From an uncultured Lachnospiraceae bacterium (GTDB taxonomy: Bacteria > Bacillota > Clostridia > Lachnospirales > Lachnospiraceae): a stretch of 64,000 bases of DNA. Within the stretch, counting starts at the first letter, position 1. Every line of letters starts with the position of its first letter. The notes below the pieces were generated by a model. It was not told the origin of the DNA and ran no database searches. It worked only from the letters and a program-made list of their open reading frames with translations. The translations under genes and the position numbers were made by a program. Shown here one piece after another: positions 9,684 through 17,049 of the stretch. The stretch lies in contig CAJTLX010000010.1 in assembly GCA_910577165.1 (NCBI GenBank), positions 11,223-75,222 on the forward strand. Reading direction: 5' to 3'.

Positions 9684-9752
9684 CCGATTCGTGCGAGTGC
9701 GCATCCCCCGGAGGGCGATAGAGCTGGCAATGATTTAATGCCAGAGATATCG
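9684..9752 (-). repeat. Palindromic dispersed element, copy A
   Basis: Read on the minus strand: a hairpin CGATATCTCTGGCA ... TGCCAGCTCTATCG (9752-9716), then CCCTCCGGGGGATGCGC and ACTCGCACGAATCGG. Copy B near 36.8 kb matches over about 60 bases with few differences. It lies in the 226-bp gap between uvrC and the UPF0340 gene. A separate hairpin (AGATGGCAAT 9630-9639 with ATTGCCATCT 9645-9654) stands 30 bp to its left and could be the uvrC terminator or the other end of the element. Confidence 0.8.
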
Positions 9753-9812
9753 TTTGCCTATCAGTAATAAAAAAATGGGAAAATTAGGAAAAGCGGAGAG
9801 GGAGGAAATTTC

Positions 9813-10370
9813 ATGGGAATAAGGGAAGAGGCATACTGTGCGGCAAAGGAACTCTGTGAGTGCGCGGGACTTAAATCCGGGCAGATTATGGTGGTGGGGT
9901 GTTCCACCAGCGAGGTTGCGGGAAGCCGGATTGGGACAAATTCTGATCCAGATACGGCAAGAGAACTTTACGAGGGGATTGCACAGGCACTTTCTGAACA
10001 TAAAGTCTTTCTCGCCGCGCAGTGCTGTGAGCATTTAAACCGCGCGATTGTGATTGAGCAGGAGGCAGTGCCGGGCGCGGAGATTGTAAATGTCATCCCG
10101 CAAAAAAATGCGGGGGGTTCTTTTGCCACACAGGCGTACAGCGCGTTTTTACATCCGGTCGTCGTGGAGGAAATACGCGCGGACGCGGGACTTGATATCG
10201 GAAATACTCTAATTGGGATGCATTTAAAGCGCGTGGCAGTGCCAGTGCGTCTCTCGGCAAAAAAAATCGGGGAAGCTCCTGTGGTGGCAGCACGCACAAG
10301 ACCAAAATTTATCGGCGGCATCCGCGCAAAATATGATGATAATCTCGGTGTGGATCAGAGAAAGGCATAA
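9813..10370 (+). CDS. UPF0340 / TIGR01440 family protein (YwlG-like)
   Basis: A 185-residue cytoplasmic protein of the UPF0340 family, whose biochemical role is unknown to me. Recognisable family segments are MVVGCSTSEVAGSRIG near residue 28, AAQCCEHLNRAIVIE near 72, and IGMHLKRVAVPVRL near 138. The conserved Cys pair with adjacent His could bind a metal or carry a catalytic thiol; this is inference. ATG 9813 follows GGGAGGAAATTTC. In other Firmicutes relatives lie near glyA or rpiB; here the gene stands between uvrC and an AlkD-like gene, and no partnership is evident. Confidence 0.85.
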   Translation: MGIREEAYCAAKELCECAGLKSGQIMVVGCSTSEVAGSRIGTNSDPDTARELYEGIAQALSEHKVFLAAQCCEHLNRAIVIEQEAVPGAEIVNVIPQKNAGGSFATQAYSAFLHPVVVEEIRADAGLDIGNTLIGMHLKRVAVPVRLSAKKIGEAPVVAARTRPKFIGGIRAKYDDNLGVDQRKA

Positions 10371-10406
10371 AACATAGCCGTAAGAGGCGGCGGAAAGAGA
10401 GGAATT

Positions 10407-11108
10407 ATGTATAGTTTTACAGAGGAAATCAGAGAGCGTTTGTTTTCGATGCAGGATAAGGAATATCGTGATTTTCATGCGGCTTTAATTCCGAATGTGG
10501 ACAAGGAAACCATTGTCGGCGTGCGCGTGCCGGAACTGCGCAAATATGCAAAGAAGCTTTCAGCGCACTCAAGAGTCGAGGAGTTTTTAAGCGAACTTCC
10601 GCATAAATATTATGACGAAAATAATGTCCATATATTTATTATAGAACAGATTAGAGATTATGAGGAATGTCTGCGTCAGGTGGAGCGTTTTCTGCCTTAT
10701 GTGGACAACTGGTCAACCTGTGATATGTGGGCACCAAAAGTGTTTGAAAAACATACGGAAGAACTTCTCCCGCATATTAAGGAGTGGATTGCTGCGAAGG
10801 AGACATACACCATCCGGTTCGGCTTGGGGATGCTGATGCGCTATTATCTCGGCAATAGATTTCAGCCGGAATATCTTGAACTTGCCGCCTCGGTCAAGTC
10901 GGAGGAATATTATGTAAAAATGATGGTTGCATGGTTCTTTGCGACAGCACTTGCAAAACAGTATAAATTTGCACTTCCCTATTTGCAGGAAAAACGCCTT
11001 TGTGCCTGGATACATAACAAGACAATTCAGAAAGCCTGTGAGAGTTGCCGCATCGCACCGGATCGAAAAGATGAGATGCGCTCATTGAGGGTGGAGAAGG
11101 AGGCTTAG
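10407..11108 (+). CDS. AlkD-like DNA alkylation repair protein
   Basis: A 233-residue all-helical protein of the DNA alkylation repair (AlkD, PF08713) family, a HEAT-like glycosylase fold that excises bulky or cationic alkylated bases. Family landmarks are VGVRVPELRKYAKKL near residue 34, the FLPYVDNWSTCDMW segment near residue 100 that holds the active-site Trp and Asp, and helical repeats after it. ATG 10407 follows AGAGAGGAATT. The stop overlaps the next start by one base (TAGTG), so it is coupled to the MmcQ-like gene; together with uvrC upstream this is a small DNA-repair neighbourhood. Confidence 0.85.
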   Translation: MYSFTEEIRERLFSMQDKEYRDFHAALIPNVDKETIVGVRVPELRKYAKKLSAHSRVEEFLSELPHKYYDENNVHIFIIEQIRDYEECLRQVERFLPYVDNWSTCDMWAPKVFEKHTEELLPHIKEWIAAKETYTIRFGLGMLMRYYLGNRFQPEYLELAASVKSEEYYVKMMVAWFFATALAKQYKFALPYLQEKRLCAWIHNKTIQKACESCRIAPDRKDEMRSLRVEKEA

Positions 11109-11497
11109 TGAGGGAGAGTATTCTTGCGTACGGAAAGGAAAAATACCAGTCGGAGGCGGAATATCTCTGGAAGGATACCCCAGATGCAGCAGTGCTGCGC
11201 CATAGGGACAACCAGAAATGGTATGCTTTAGTGATGAAGGTGAGCCGGACGCGCCTTGGACTTTGTGAGGAGGGGGAGGTAGATATTCTCAATGTCAAGT
11301 GCGATCCGGATATGGTGATGATGCTTCAGGGTACAAAAGGGTTCCTTCCCGCCTATCATATGAACAAGACAAAGTGGATCTCGATACTCCTTGACGGCAC
11401 AGTAAAAAAGAATACAGTTCTTGATTTACTTGATCAGAGTTTTTCTCTTACGGGAAAAAAACAGGGGCAAACAGATGAATCTGTACCTAAAATATAA
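11108..11497 (+). CDS. MmcQ/YjbR family protein
   Basis: A 129-residue protein of the MmcQ/YjbR double-wing DNA-binding family (PF04237). The family pattern is visible: SEAEYLWKDTPDAAVLRH, then KWYALVMKVSRTRLGL, then VDILNVKCDPDMV, the FLPAYHMNKTKWISILLDG core, and a terminal helix with the LLDQSFSLT motif. GTG 11108 is the start because it overlaps the AlkD-like stop (TAGTG), a typical coupling arrangement. Function in the family is not settled; DNA binding is proposed. The position after a DNA glycosylase fits a repair or stress role, but this is inference. Confidence 0.82.
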   Translation: MRESILAYGKEKYQSEAEYLWKDTPDAAVLRHRDNQKWYALVMKVSRTRLGLCEEGEVDILNVKCDPDMVMMLQGTKGFLPAYHMNKTKWISILLDGTVKKNTVLDLLDQSFSLTGKKQGQTDESVPKI

Positions 11498-11520
11498 CCG
11501 CACGATACAGGAGGAACGAT

Positions 11521-14500
11521 ATGGCATTTACACATTTGCATGTGCATACGGAATTCAGTCTGCTAGATGGTCTTGGGCGCATAAAGGAGATGGTGGCGCG
11601 CGCGAAGGAACTTGGCATGGACAGCATTGCCATTACCGATCATGGGGTAATGTACGGCGTGATTGATTTTTACCGCGCCTGCAAGGAAACGGGGATACGG
11701 CCAATATTAGGCTGTGAGGTCTATACTGCACCAGGTTCGCGCTTTGACAAGGAGGGCGGTTCCGCCACGGATGATCGCTACCACCATCTTGTGCTGCTTG
11801 CCGAGAATAACAAGGGCTATTCCAATCTGATGAAGATTGTTTCCAGGGGATTTACGGAAGGGTTTTACTATAAGCCGCGCGTAGATCACGAGGTATTAAA
11901 AGAGTACCATGAGGGGGTGATTGCACTTTCCGCCTGCCTTGCCGGGGAAGTCCCAAGCCTGCTGCGAAAGGGATTTTACGAGGAGGCAAAAAAGGCAGCA
12001 CTTGTGCTTGCCGATATTTTTGGAAAGGATCACTTTTACCTGGAATTGCAGGATCACAAAATTCCCGAACAGAGGGTAGTCAATCAGGGACTTCTTCGAA
12101 TGCATGAGGAAACAGGACTTGAGTTAGTTGCGACGAACGATATTCACTATGTTTTTGATAAGGACTGGCAGGCACACGATATCCTGCTCTGTATCCAGAC
12201 GCAGAAGAAAGTGACGGATGAGAACCGTATGCGCTACGAGGGGGGACAATACTATCTGAAATCGGAGGAGGAAATGCGCGCGCTGTTCCCCTACGCGCCG
12301 GAGGCAATTGAAAATACACATAAGATTGCCAACCGATGCGAGGTGGAGATCGAGTTTGGGCATTACAAGCTGCCGAAATTCGATGTGCCGGAGGGGTTTA
12401 CCGCATGGGAATATTTTCAGAAGCTTTGTTTTGAGGGGCTTGCAAGACGCTATCCGGATCGGGCGGAAAAGTTAGGGGAGCGGCTGAACTATGAGATGAA
12501 TGTGATCCATGATATGGGGTTTGTGGATTACTTTTTGATTGTCTGGGATTTTATCCGCTATGCGAAGGAGAACGGCATTGCGGTGGGACCTGGGCGGGGA
12601 AGCGGCGCGGGCAGTATTGTTGCTTACTGTCTTGAGATCACGAATATCGATCCGATAAAGTACAATCTTTTGTTTGAGCGTTTTTTAAACCCGGAGCGGC
12701 TAACCATGCCCGATATTGATATCGATTTCTGTTATGAGCGCAGACAGGAAGTAATTGACTATGTCGTGGAAAAATATGGAAAAGATCGGGTAGTGCAGAT
12801 TGTTACCTTCGGTACAATGGCAGCAAGGGGCGTGCTGCGCGATGTGGGACGGGCACTTGATATGCCTTATGCGCAGTGCGATGCGATCGCGAAGATGGTG
12901 CCGAACGAGTTAAATATCACACTGGACAAGGCACTTTCAATGAATCCGGATCTCGCCAATGCGTACCGCTCGGACGAGCAGGTAAGATATCTGGTGGATA
13001 TGTCAAAACGCTTGGAAGGGCTGGCGCGGCACAGTTCAATGCACGCGGCGGGGGTGCTGATCAGTAATGCTCCGGCGGACGACTATGTACCACTCTCGCG
13101 CTCCTCAGACGATACGATTACCACGCAGTTTACCATGACGACACTTGAGGAACTTGGACTTCTAAAAATGGACTTTTTAGGCTTGCGCACTCTGACAGTA
13201 ATCCAGAATGCGGTAAGGCTGATTCAAAGAGAATACGAGAAGGAACATCCGGACAAAGAAGAGGGTGCGACGCAGCAATTTCCGGGATTTATTGACGGCA
13301 TACTTGATATGGATCGGATCGACTACGATGATCAGAAGGTCTATGAGCTTTTGGGTTCCGGTCATACAGAGGGGGTGTTTCAGCTAGAAAGTTCGGGGAT
13401 GAAAAACTTTATGAAGGAGTTAAAGCCGCACAATATCGAGGATGTGATCGCGGGAATTTCCCTCTACCGCCCGGGACCAATGGAATTTATTCCCAAATAT
13501 ATTATGGGAAAAAATCACCCGGAATCCATCGAATATGAATGTGAGGAACTCGAACCGATTTTGGAACCGACATACGGGTGTATCGTTTACCAGGAGCAGG
13601 TTATGCAGATCGTGCGAGATCTTGCGGGCTACAGTTACGGGCGAAGCGATCTGGTGCGCCGTGCAATGTCGAAGAAAAAAGAGTCCGTTATGGTAAAGGA
13701 GCGAAAAAATTTTGTCTACGGCAACGAGGAAGAACAGGTGCCGGGCTGTGTGACAAAGGGTATCCCGGCGCAGGTCGCCAACCATATCTTTGACGAGATG
13801 ACAGATTTTGCAAAATATGCGTTTAATAAGTCCCACGCGGCAGCCTACGCGGTTGTTGCCTACCAGACTGCCTTTCTAAAATGTTATTACCCGGTGGAAT
13901 TTATGGCGGCACTTATGACATCGGTTATCGATAATCCGGGGAAGGTTGCGCAGTATATCTTTCATTGCAGACAGCTTGGCATTCCGATTCTCCCGCCGGA
14001 TATCAATGTGGGGGAGGCTTCCTTCTCCGTGGACGGCGGCGCGATCCGCTATGGTTTAACTGCGATCAAGGGGCTTGGAAAGCCGGTGATCGAGGAGCTA
14101 GTAAAGGAGAGAGTGTGCGGGGGAAATTATAAGGGGCTGAAAGATTTGACAGAGCGTCTTTCCAACAAGGAAATCAATAAGCGCACATTGGAAAATTTTA
14201 TTAAGTCCGGCGCGCTTGACACACTGCCCGGCACGCGCAAGCAGAAAATGTATGTCTATACCTCCGTGCTTGATATGGTGGCGGAGGAGAAAAAAGAGTC
14301 CGTCAGCGGTCAGATAAGTTTTTTTGATCTGATTGCGCCGGAACAAAAGCAGGAATACGATAACCAATTCCCGGCGGTCGGCGAGTTTTCTAAAGAGGAA
14401 ATTTTGGCATTTGAGAAGGAAGTCTTAGGGATTTATATTAGCGGACATCCGCTTGAGGTCTACGAGGCGGCAATGCGCAAAAATGTAACGAAGACAACCC

Positions 14501-15063
14501 TAGACTTTCTGATTGACGAGGAGACGGGCGAATGCCGGGTACAGGATGGCGCGATTGAGCGGATCGGCGGGATGATCACTGCCCGAACGCTAAAGACAAC
14601 AAGAAATAATACTCTTATGGCATTTCTAACTCTGGAGGATATGGTCGGCGCGGTGGAGGTTATTGTTTTTCCGCGCGATTATGAGAAGTATAAATTGCAG
14701 TTAAATGTAGATGCTAAACTTTATATTCTTGGAAAGGTGGTCGTGGAGGAGGATAAACCAGCTAAACTAATCTGTCAGGATGTAATTCCTTTTTCCGCAG
14801 TTCCAAGAGAAGTTTGGATACAATTCTGTAATAAGAACAATTTTGTTGAAAATGAACAAAATTTATATTCTTTATTGGGTGAATTTGACGGGAATGATAC
14901 GGTTTGTATCTACTTATCGCAGGAAAAAGCCGTAAAAAAACTGCCAAAAAGCAGAAATATTAGTATAAACAGCGATAGTTTACAGAAACTTTATGAAAAA
15001 TTCGGACAAGAAAATGTGAAGGTTACGGAAAAGAGTATTGAAAAACGCGGAAATTTATACTAA
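11521..15063 (+). CDS. dnaE: DNA polymerase III alpha subunit
   Basis: A 1180-residue replicative-type polymerase of the DnaE class. Seen in order: PHP domain from residue 1 (FTHLHVHTEFSLLDG, ITDHGVMYG); palm with the paired Asp motif PDIDIDF (about 396-402); HSSMHAAGVLIS thumb/finger region; YQEQVMQI segment; tandem helix-hairpin-helix; OB fold (GGMITARTLKTTRNNTLMAF, about 1017). In low-GC Gram-positives DnaE works beside PolC, extending RNA primers on the lagging strand. ATG 11521 has AGGAGG 5 nt upstream. Odd: roughly the last 100 codons (from about 14756) are much richer in A+T than the rest and in codons such as TTA and AAT, as if exchanged by recombination. pfkA follows, a common order in related bacteria. 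Confidence 0.97.
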   Translation: MAFTHLHVHTEFSLLDGLGRIKEMVARAKELGMDSIAITDHGVMYGVIDFYRACKETGIRPILGCEVYTAPGSRFDKEGGSATDDRYHHLVLLAENNKGYSNLMKIVSRGFTEGFYYKPRVDHEVLKEYHEGVIALSACLAGEVPSLLRKGFYEEAKKAALVLADIFGKDHFYLELQDHKIPEQRVVNQGLLRMHEETGLELVATNDIHYVFDKDWQAHDILLCIQTQKKVTDENRMRYEGGQYYLKSEEEMRALFPYAPEAIENTHKIANRCEVEIEFGHYKLPKFDVPEGFTAWEYFQKLCFEGLARRYPDRAEKLGERLNYEMNVIHDMGFVDYFLIVWDFIRYAKENGIAVGPGRGSGAGSIVAYCLEITNIDPIKYNLLFERFLNPERLTMPDIDIDFCYERRQEVIDYVVEKYGKDRVVQIVTFGTMAARGVLRDVGRALDMPYAQCDAIAKMVPNELNITLDKALSMNPDLANAYRSDEQVRYLVDMSKRLEGLARHSSMHAAGVLISNAPADDYVPLSRSSDDTITTQFTMTTLEELGLLKMDFLGLRTLTVIQNAVRLIQREYEKEHPDKEEGATQQFPGFIDGILDMDRIDYDDQKVYELLGSGHTEGVFQLESSGMKNFMKELKPHNIEDVIAGISLYRPGPMEFIPKYIMGKNHPESIEYECEELEPILEPTYGCIVYQEQVMQIVRDLAGYSYGRSDLVRRAMSKKKESVMVKERKNFVYGNEEEQVPGCVTKGIPAQVANHIFDEMTDFAKYAFNKSHAAAYAVVAYQTAFLKCYYPVEFMAALMTSVIDNPGKVAQYIFHCRQLGIPILPPDINVGEASFSVDGGAIRYGLTAIKGLGKPVIEELVKERVCGGNYKGLKDLTERLSNKEINKRTLENFIKSGALDTLPGTRKQKMYVYTSVLDMVAEEKKESVSGQISFFDLIAPEQKQEYDNQFPAVGEFSKEEILAFEKEVLGIYISGHPLEVYEAAMRKNVTKTTLDFLIDEETGECRVQDGAIERIGGMITARTLKTTRNNTLMAFLTLEDMVGAVEVIVFPRDYEKYKLQLNVDAKLYILGKVVVEEDKPAKLICQDVIPFSAVPREVWIQFCNKNNFVENEQNLYSLLGEFDGNDTVCIYLSQEKAVKKLPKSRNISINSDSLQKLYEKFGQENVKVTEKSIEKRGNLY

Positions 15064-15066
15064 AAT

Positions 15067-15104
15067 GGAAATCAATGAACGAAATGCGTTCTCGGATGAT
15101 TTCC
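15067..15104 (+). other. Hairpin in the dnaE-pfkA gap
   Basis: GGAAATCA (15067-15074) pairs with TGATTTCC (15097-15104), and GAACG with CGTTC inside it. There is no T-run, so it is not a standard terminator; it may be an mRNA processing or stability element between dnaE and pfkA. Confidence 0.5.
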
Positions 15105-15157
15105 GGGTACGCAAAGGATAGAAAACAAGAATGGGATCATTCGGAAAGAGGTAAATT

Positions 15158-16153
15158 ATGGCGAAGGCAAAAGCAGCAGACAAAAAGCAGGTCAAGACAA
15201 TCGGCGTTCTTACGAGCGGCGGGGACGCGCCGGGCATGAACGCTGCCATCCGCGCGGTGGTGCGCACAGCGATCGCGAGCGGGTTGAAAGTGAAGGGCAT
15301 CCGCAGGGGCTATACTGGTTTACTTGAGGAGGATATTGTGGATATGAATGCGCGCAGCGTGGCGGATATTATCCAGCGCGGCGGCACGATTTTGTATACA
15401 GCGCGCTGCCCGGAATTTATGACGGCAAACGGGCAGGACAAAGGGGCGGATATCTGTCGTAAGCATGGGATTGACGGACTTGTGGTGATCGGCGGTGACG
15501 GCTCCTTCCAGGGTGCGAGGCAGCTTGCGGCGAGGGGAGTCAATACAGTGGGCTTGCCGGGGACGATCGATCTTGATATTGCCTGCACGGAATACACCAT
15601 AGGTTTCGACACGGCGGTCAACACCGCGATGCAGGCGATCGACAAAGTGCGCGATACCTCCACCTCGCACGAGCGATGCAGCATTATTGAGGTGATGGGC
15701 AGGAATGCCGGGTATATCGCGCTCTGGTGCGGCATTGCAAACGGCGCGGAGGATATTTTGACCGTGGAGTGCTACGACCGTGACGAGAGCAAGATTATTG
15801 AAAATATTCGCGCAAAGAAGAAGGTTGGCAAGACCCATCATATTATTATCAATGCGGAGGGCATCGGCGATTCCTATGAGATGGCAAAGCGCATCGAGGC
15901 GGCGACGGGGATGGAGACCAGGGCGACCGTGATCGGACATATTCAGCGCGGCGGCAGCCCGACCTGCAAGGACAGAGTCTACGCTTCAGCCATGGGGGCG
16001 AAGGCCGTTGATATCTTAGTGGCGGGGGGAAGCAACCGTGTGGTTGCATACAAGCATGGGGAATATGTGGACTTTGACATTGAGGAAGCATTAAGCATGA
16101 AGAAAACACTTGATCCATATTTGTATGATATGGCAAAGAAACTGGCAAGATAG
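15158..16153 (+). CDS. pfkA: ATP-dependent 6-phosphofructokinase
   Basis: The committed step of glycolysis: fructose 6-phosphate plus ATP gives fructose 1,6-bisphosphate. 331 residues, single PFK domain. Seen: GVLTSGGDAPGMNAAIRAVV (ATP site); GGDGS near residue 112, where Gly rather than Asp marks ATP instead of PPi as phosphoryl donor; PGTIDLDIACTEYTIGF with the catalytic Asp, with Leu where E. coli PfkA has Asn (PGTIDND); EVMGRNAGYIAL; and HIQRGGSPTC (effector/substrate Arg). The Lys-rich N-terminal tail is slightly longer than in E. coli. AGAGG before ATG 15158. A strong terminator follows. Confidence 0.96.
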   Translation: MAKAKAADKKQVKTIGVLTSGGDAPGMNAAIRAVVRTAIASGLKVKGIRRGYTGLLEEDIVDMNARSVADIIQRGGTILYTARCPEFMTANGQDKGADICRKHGIDGLVVIGGDGSFQGARQLAARGVNTVGLPGTIDLDIACTEYTIGFDTAVNTAMQAIDKVRDTSTSHERCSIIEVMGRNAGYIALWCGIANGAEDILTVECYDRDESKIIENIRAKKKVGKTHHIIINAEGIGDSYEMAKRIEAATGMETRATVIGHIQRGGSPTCKDRVYASAMGAKAVDILVAGGSNRVVAYKHGEYVDFDIEEALSMKKTLDPYLYDMAKKLAR

Positions 16154-16158
16154 GAAAG

Positions 16159-16198
16159 AAAAAGGGCGGGGAATGAAAAAAACTTCCTGCCCTTTTTT
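16159..16198 (+). terminator. pfkA terminator
   Basis: The arm 16159-16172 (AAAAAGGGCGGGGA) pairs with 16184-16197 (TTCCTGCCCTTTTT) with two G-U pairs, ending in six T. It begins 6 bases after the pfkA stop. Confidence 0.92.
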
Positions 16199-16272
16199 GT
16201 AAGGAAAAAATAAATTGAGAGCATTTGATATTGTGTGAGGAAAAGGGATTACCATAAATCTGGCAGGGGGAA

Positions 16273-16908
16273 ATGAAAATGACAAATTCAGAGCGCAGGG
16301 ATGCGCAGATAGCTTATATTGCGGATGAGAATGTTTTTGAGGAGATGATGGAGTGCAGAAAGATACTGCAAAAATTAAATTTTATGGATCGTACAGATTT
16401 TGTGGGAATTAAAACCGTGGTAAAGGAACTGTTTGGGAAGTCGGAAGATGCTTTTGTAAATCCGCCTTTTTACTGTGATTATGGAAGTCATATTGAGGTG
16501 GGAAAAAATTTTTTTGCTAATTATAACTGCACTTTGCTGGATGTCGCAAAAATAAAAATTGGGAATAATTGTCAGATGGCACCAAATGTCGCGATCTATA
16601 CCGCGGGGCATCCCGTTCATCCGGTCAGCCGAAATTCTGCCTACGAGTACGGAAAAGAAGTGACAATTGGAGATAATGTGTGGCTTGGCGGAAATACTGT
16701 GGTCTGTCCAGGAGTACATATCGGCAGCAATGTAGTGATTGGTGCGGGCAGTGTGGTGACAAAGGATATCCCTGACTGGTGCATTGCAGCGGGCAACCCT
16801 TGCAAAGTGATCCGCAAAATAACGGATGAGGATAAACGAAAACTGTTCCGCGACGAAAAGATCGATGAAGAAGCATGGCAGGATATTGTGACTCGGATGG
16901 AGTTCTAG
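16273..16908 (+). CDS. Maltose/galactoside O-acetyltransferase family (hexapeptide repeat)
   Basis: A 211-residue acetyltransferase of the LacA/Maa type that moves acetyl from acetyl-CoA to a sugar or similar hydroxyl. The N-terminal helical Mac domain (YIADENVFEEMMECRKIL) precedes a left-handed beta-helix of hexapeptide repeats. The catalytic His is in YTAGHPVHPVSRN near residue 116, and the CoA-binding loop IGDNVWLGGNTVVCPGVHIG is clear. Starts at ATG 16273 or ATG 16279 are both possible after GGGGGA. Its neighbours downstream are glycan-degrading enzymes, so it may act on released sugars; this is inference. A structured element follows its stop codon. Confidence 0.9.
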   Translation: MKMTNSERRDAQIAYIADENVFEEMMECRKILQKLNFMDRTDFVGIKTVVKELFGKSEDAFVNPPFYCDYGSHIEVGKNFFANYNCTLLDVAKIKIGNNCQMAPNVAIYTAGHPVHPVSRNSAYEYGKEVTIGDNVWLGGNTVVCPGVHIGSNVVIGAGSVVTKDIPDWCIAAGNPCKVIRKITDEDKRKLFRDEKIDEEAWQDIVTRMEF

Positions 16909-16921
16909 CAATTTTATCTCT

Positions 16922-17044
16922 GCGGAACTAAAAAAACAGCGAATGCCCGCACAGTATCCGAAGGAGCTTTTGTGAGCAGTGCAAACAAAACCCTTCCCAA
17001 ATGGTGGGTACTGGAAGGGCATTCGCGGAACTAAAAATAAGGAG
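16922..17044 (+). ncRNA. Structured GGAACTAAAAA-bordered element, copy A
   Basis: Bordered on both sides by GCGGAACTAAAAAWA. Inside is one extended hairpin: P1 16939-16948 with 17017-17026 (10 bp), P2 16952-16959 with 17006-17013 (8 bp), P3 GAAGG/CCTTC plus TTTTGT/ACAAAA. Copy B near 27.4 kb has the same layout with different but still paired bases. The right border merges into AAGGAG, the ribosome binding site of the HAD-GH105 gene. It could be a cis-acting RNA, a small RNA, or a non-autonomous mobile hairpin. I do not recognise it as a named RNA class. Confidence 0.6.
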
Positions 17045-17049
17045 AAAAA

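Noticed and set aside
15560..15600. Leu instead of Asn in the PfkA PGTIDxD motif as an oddity
   Set aside because: I recall the same PGTIDLD form in phosphofructokinases of related Clostridia, so it is probably the local norm.
15230..15940. Reverse-strand reading frames over pfkA
   Set aside because: They are long only because of GC-rich codons in pfkA; no homology recognised and no promoter.
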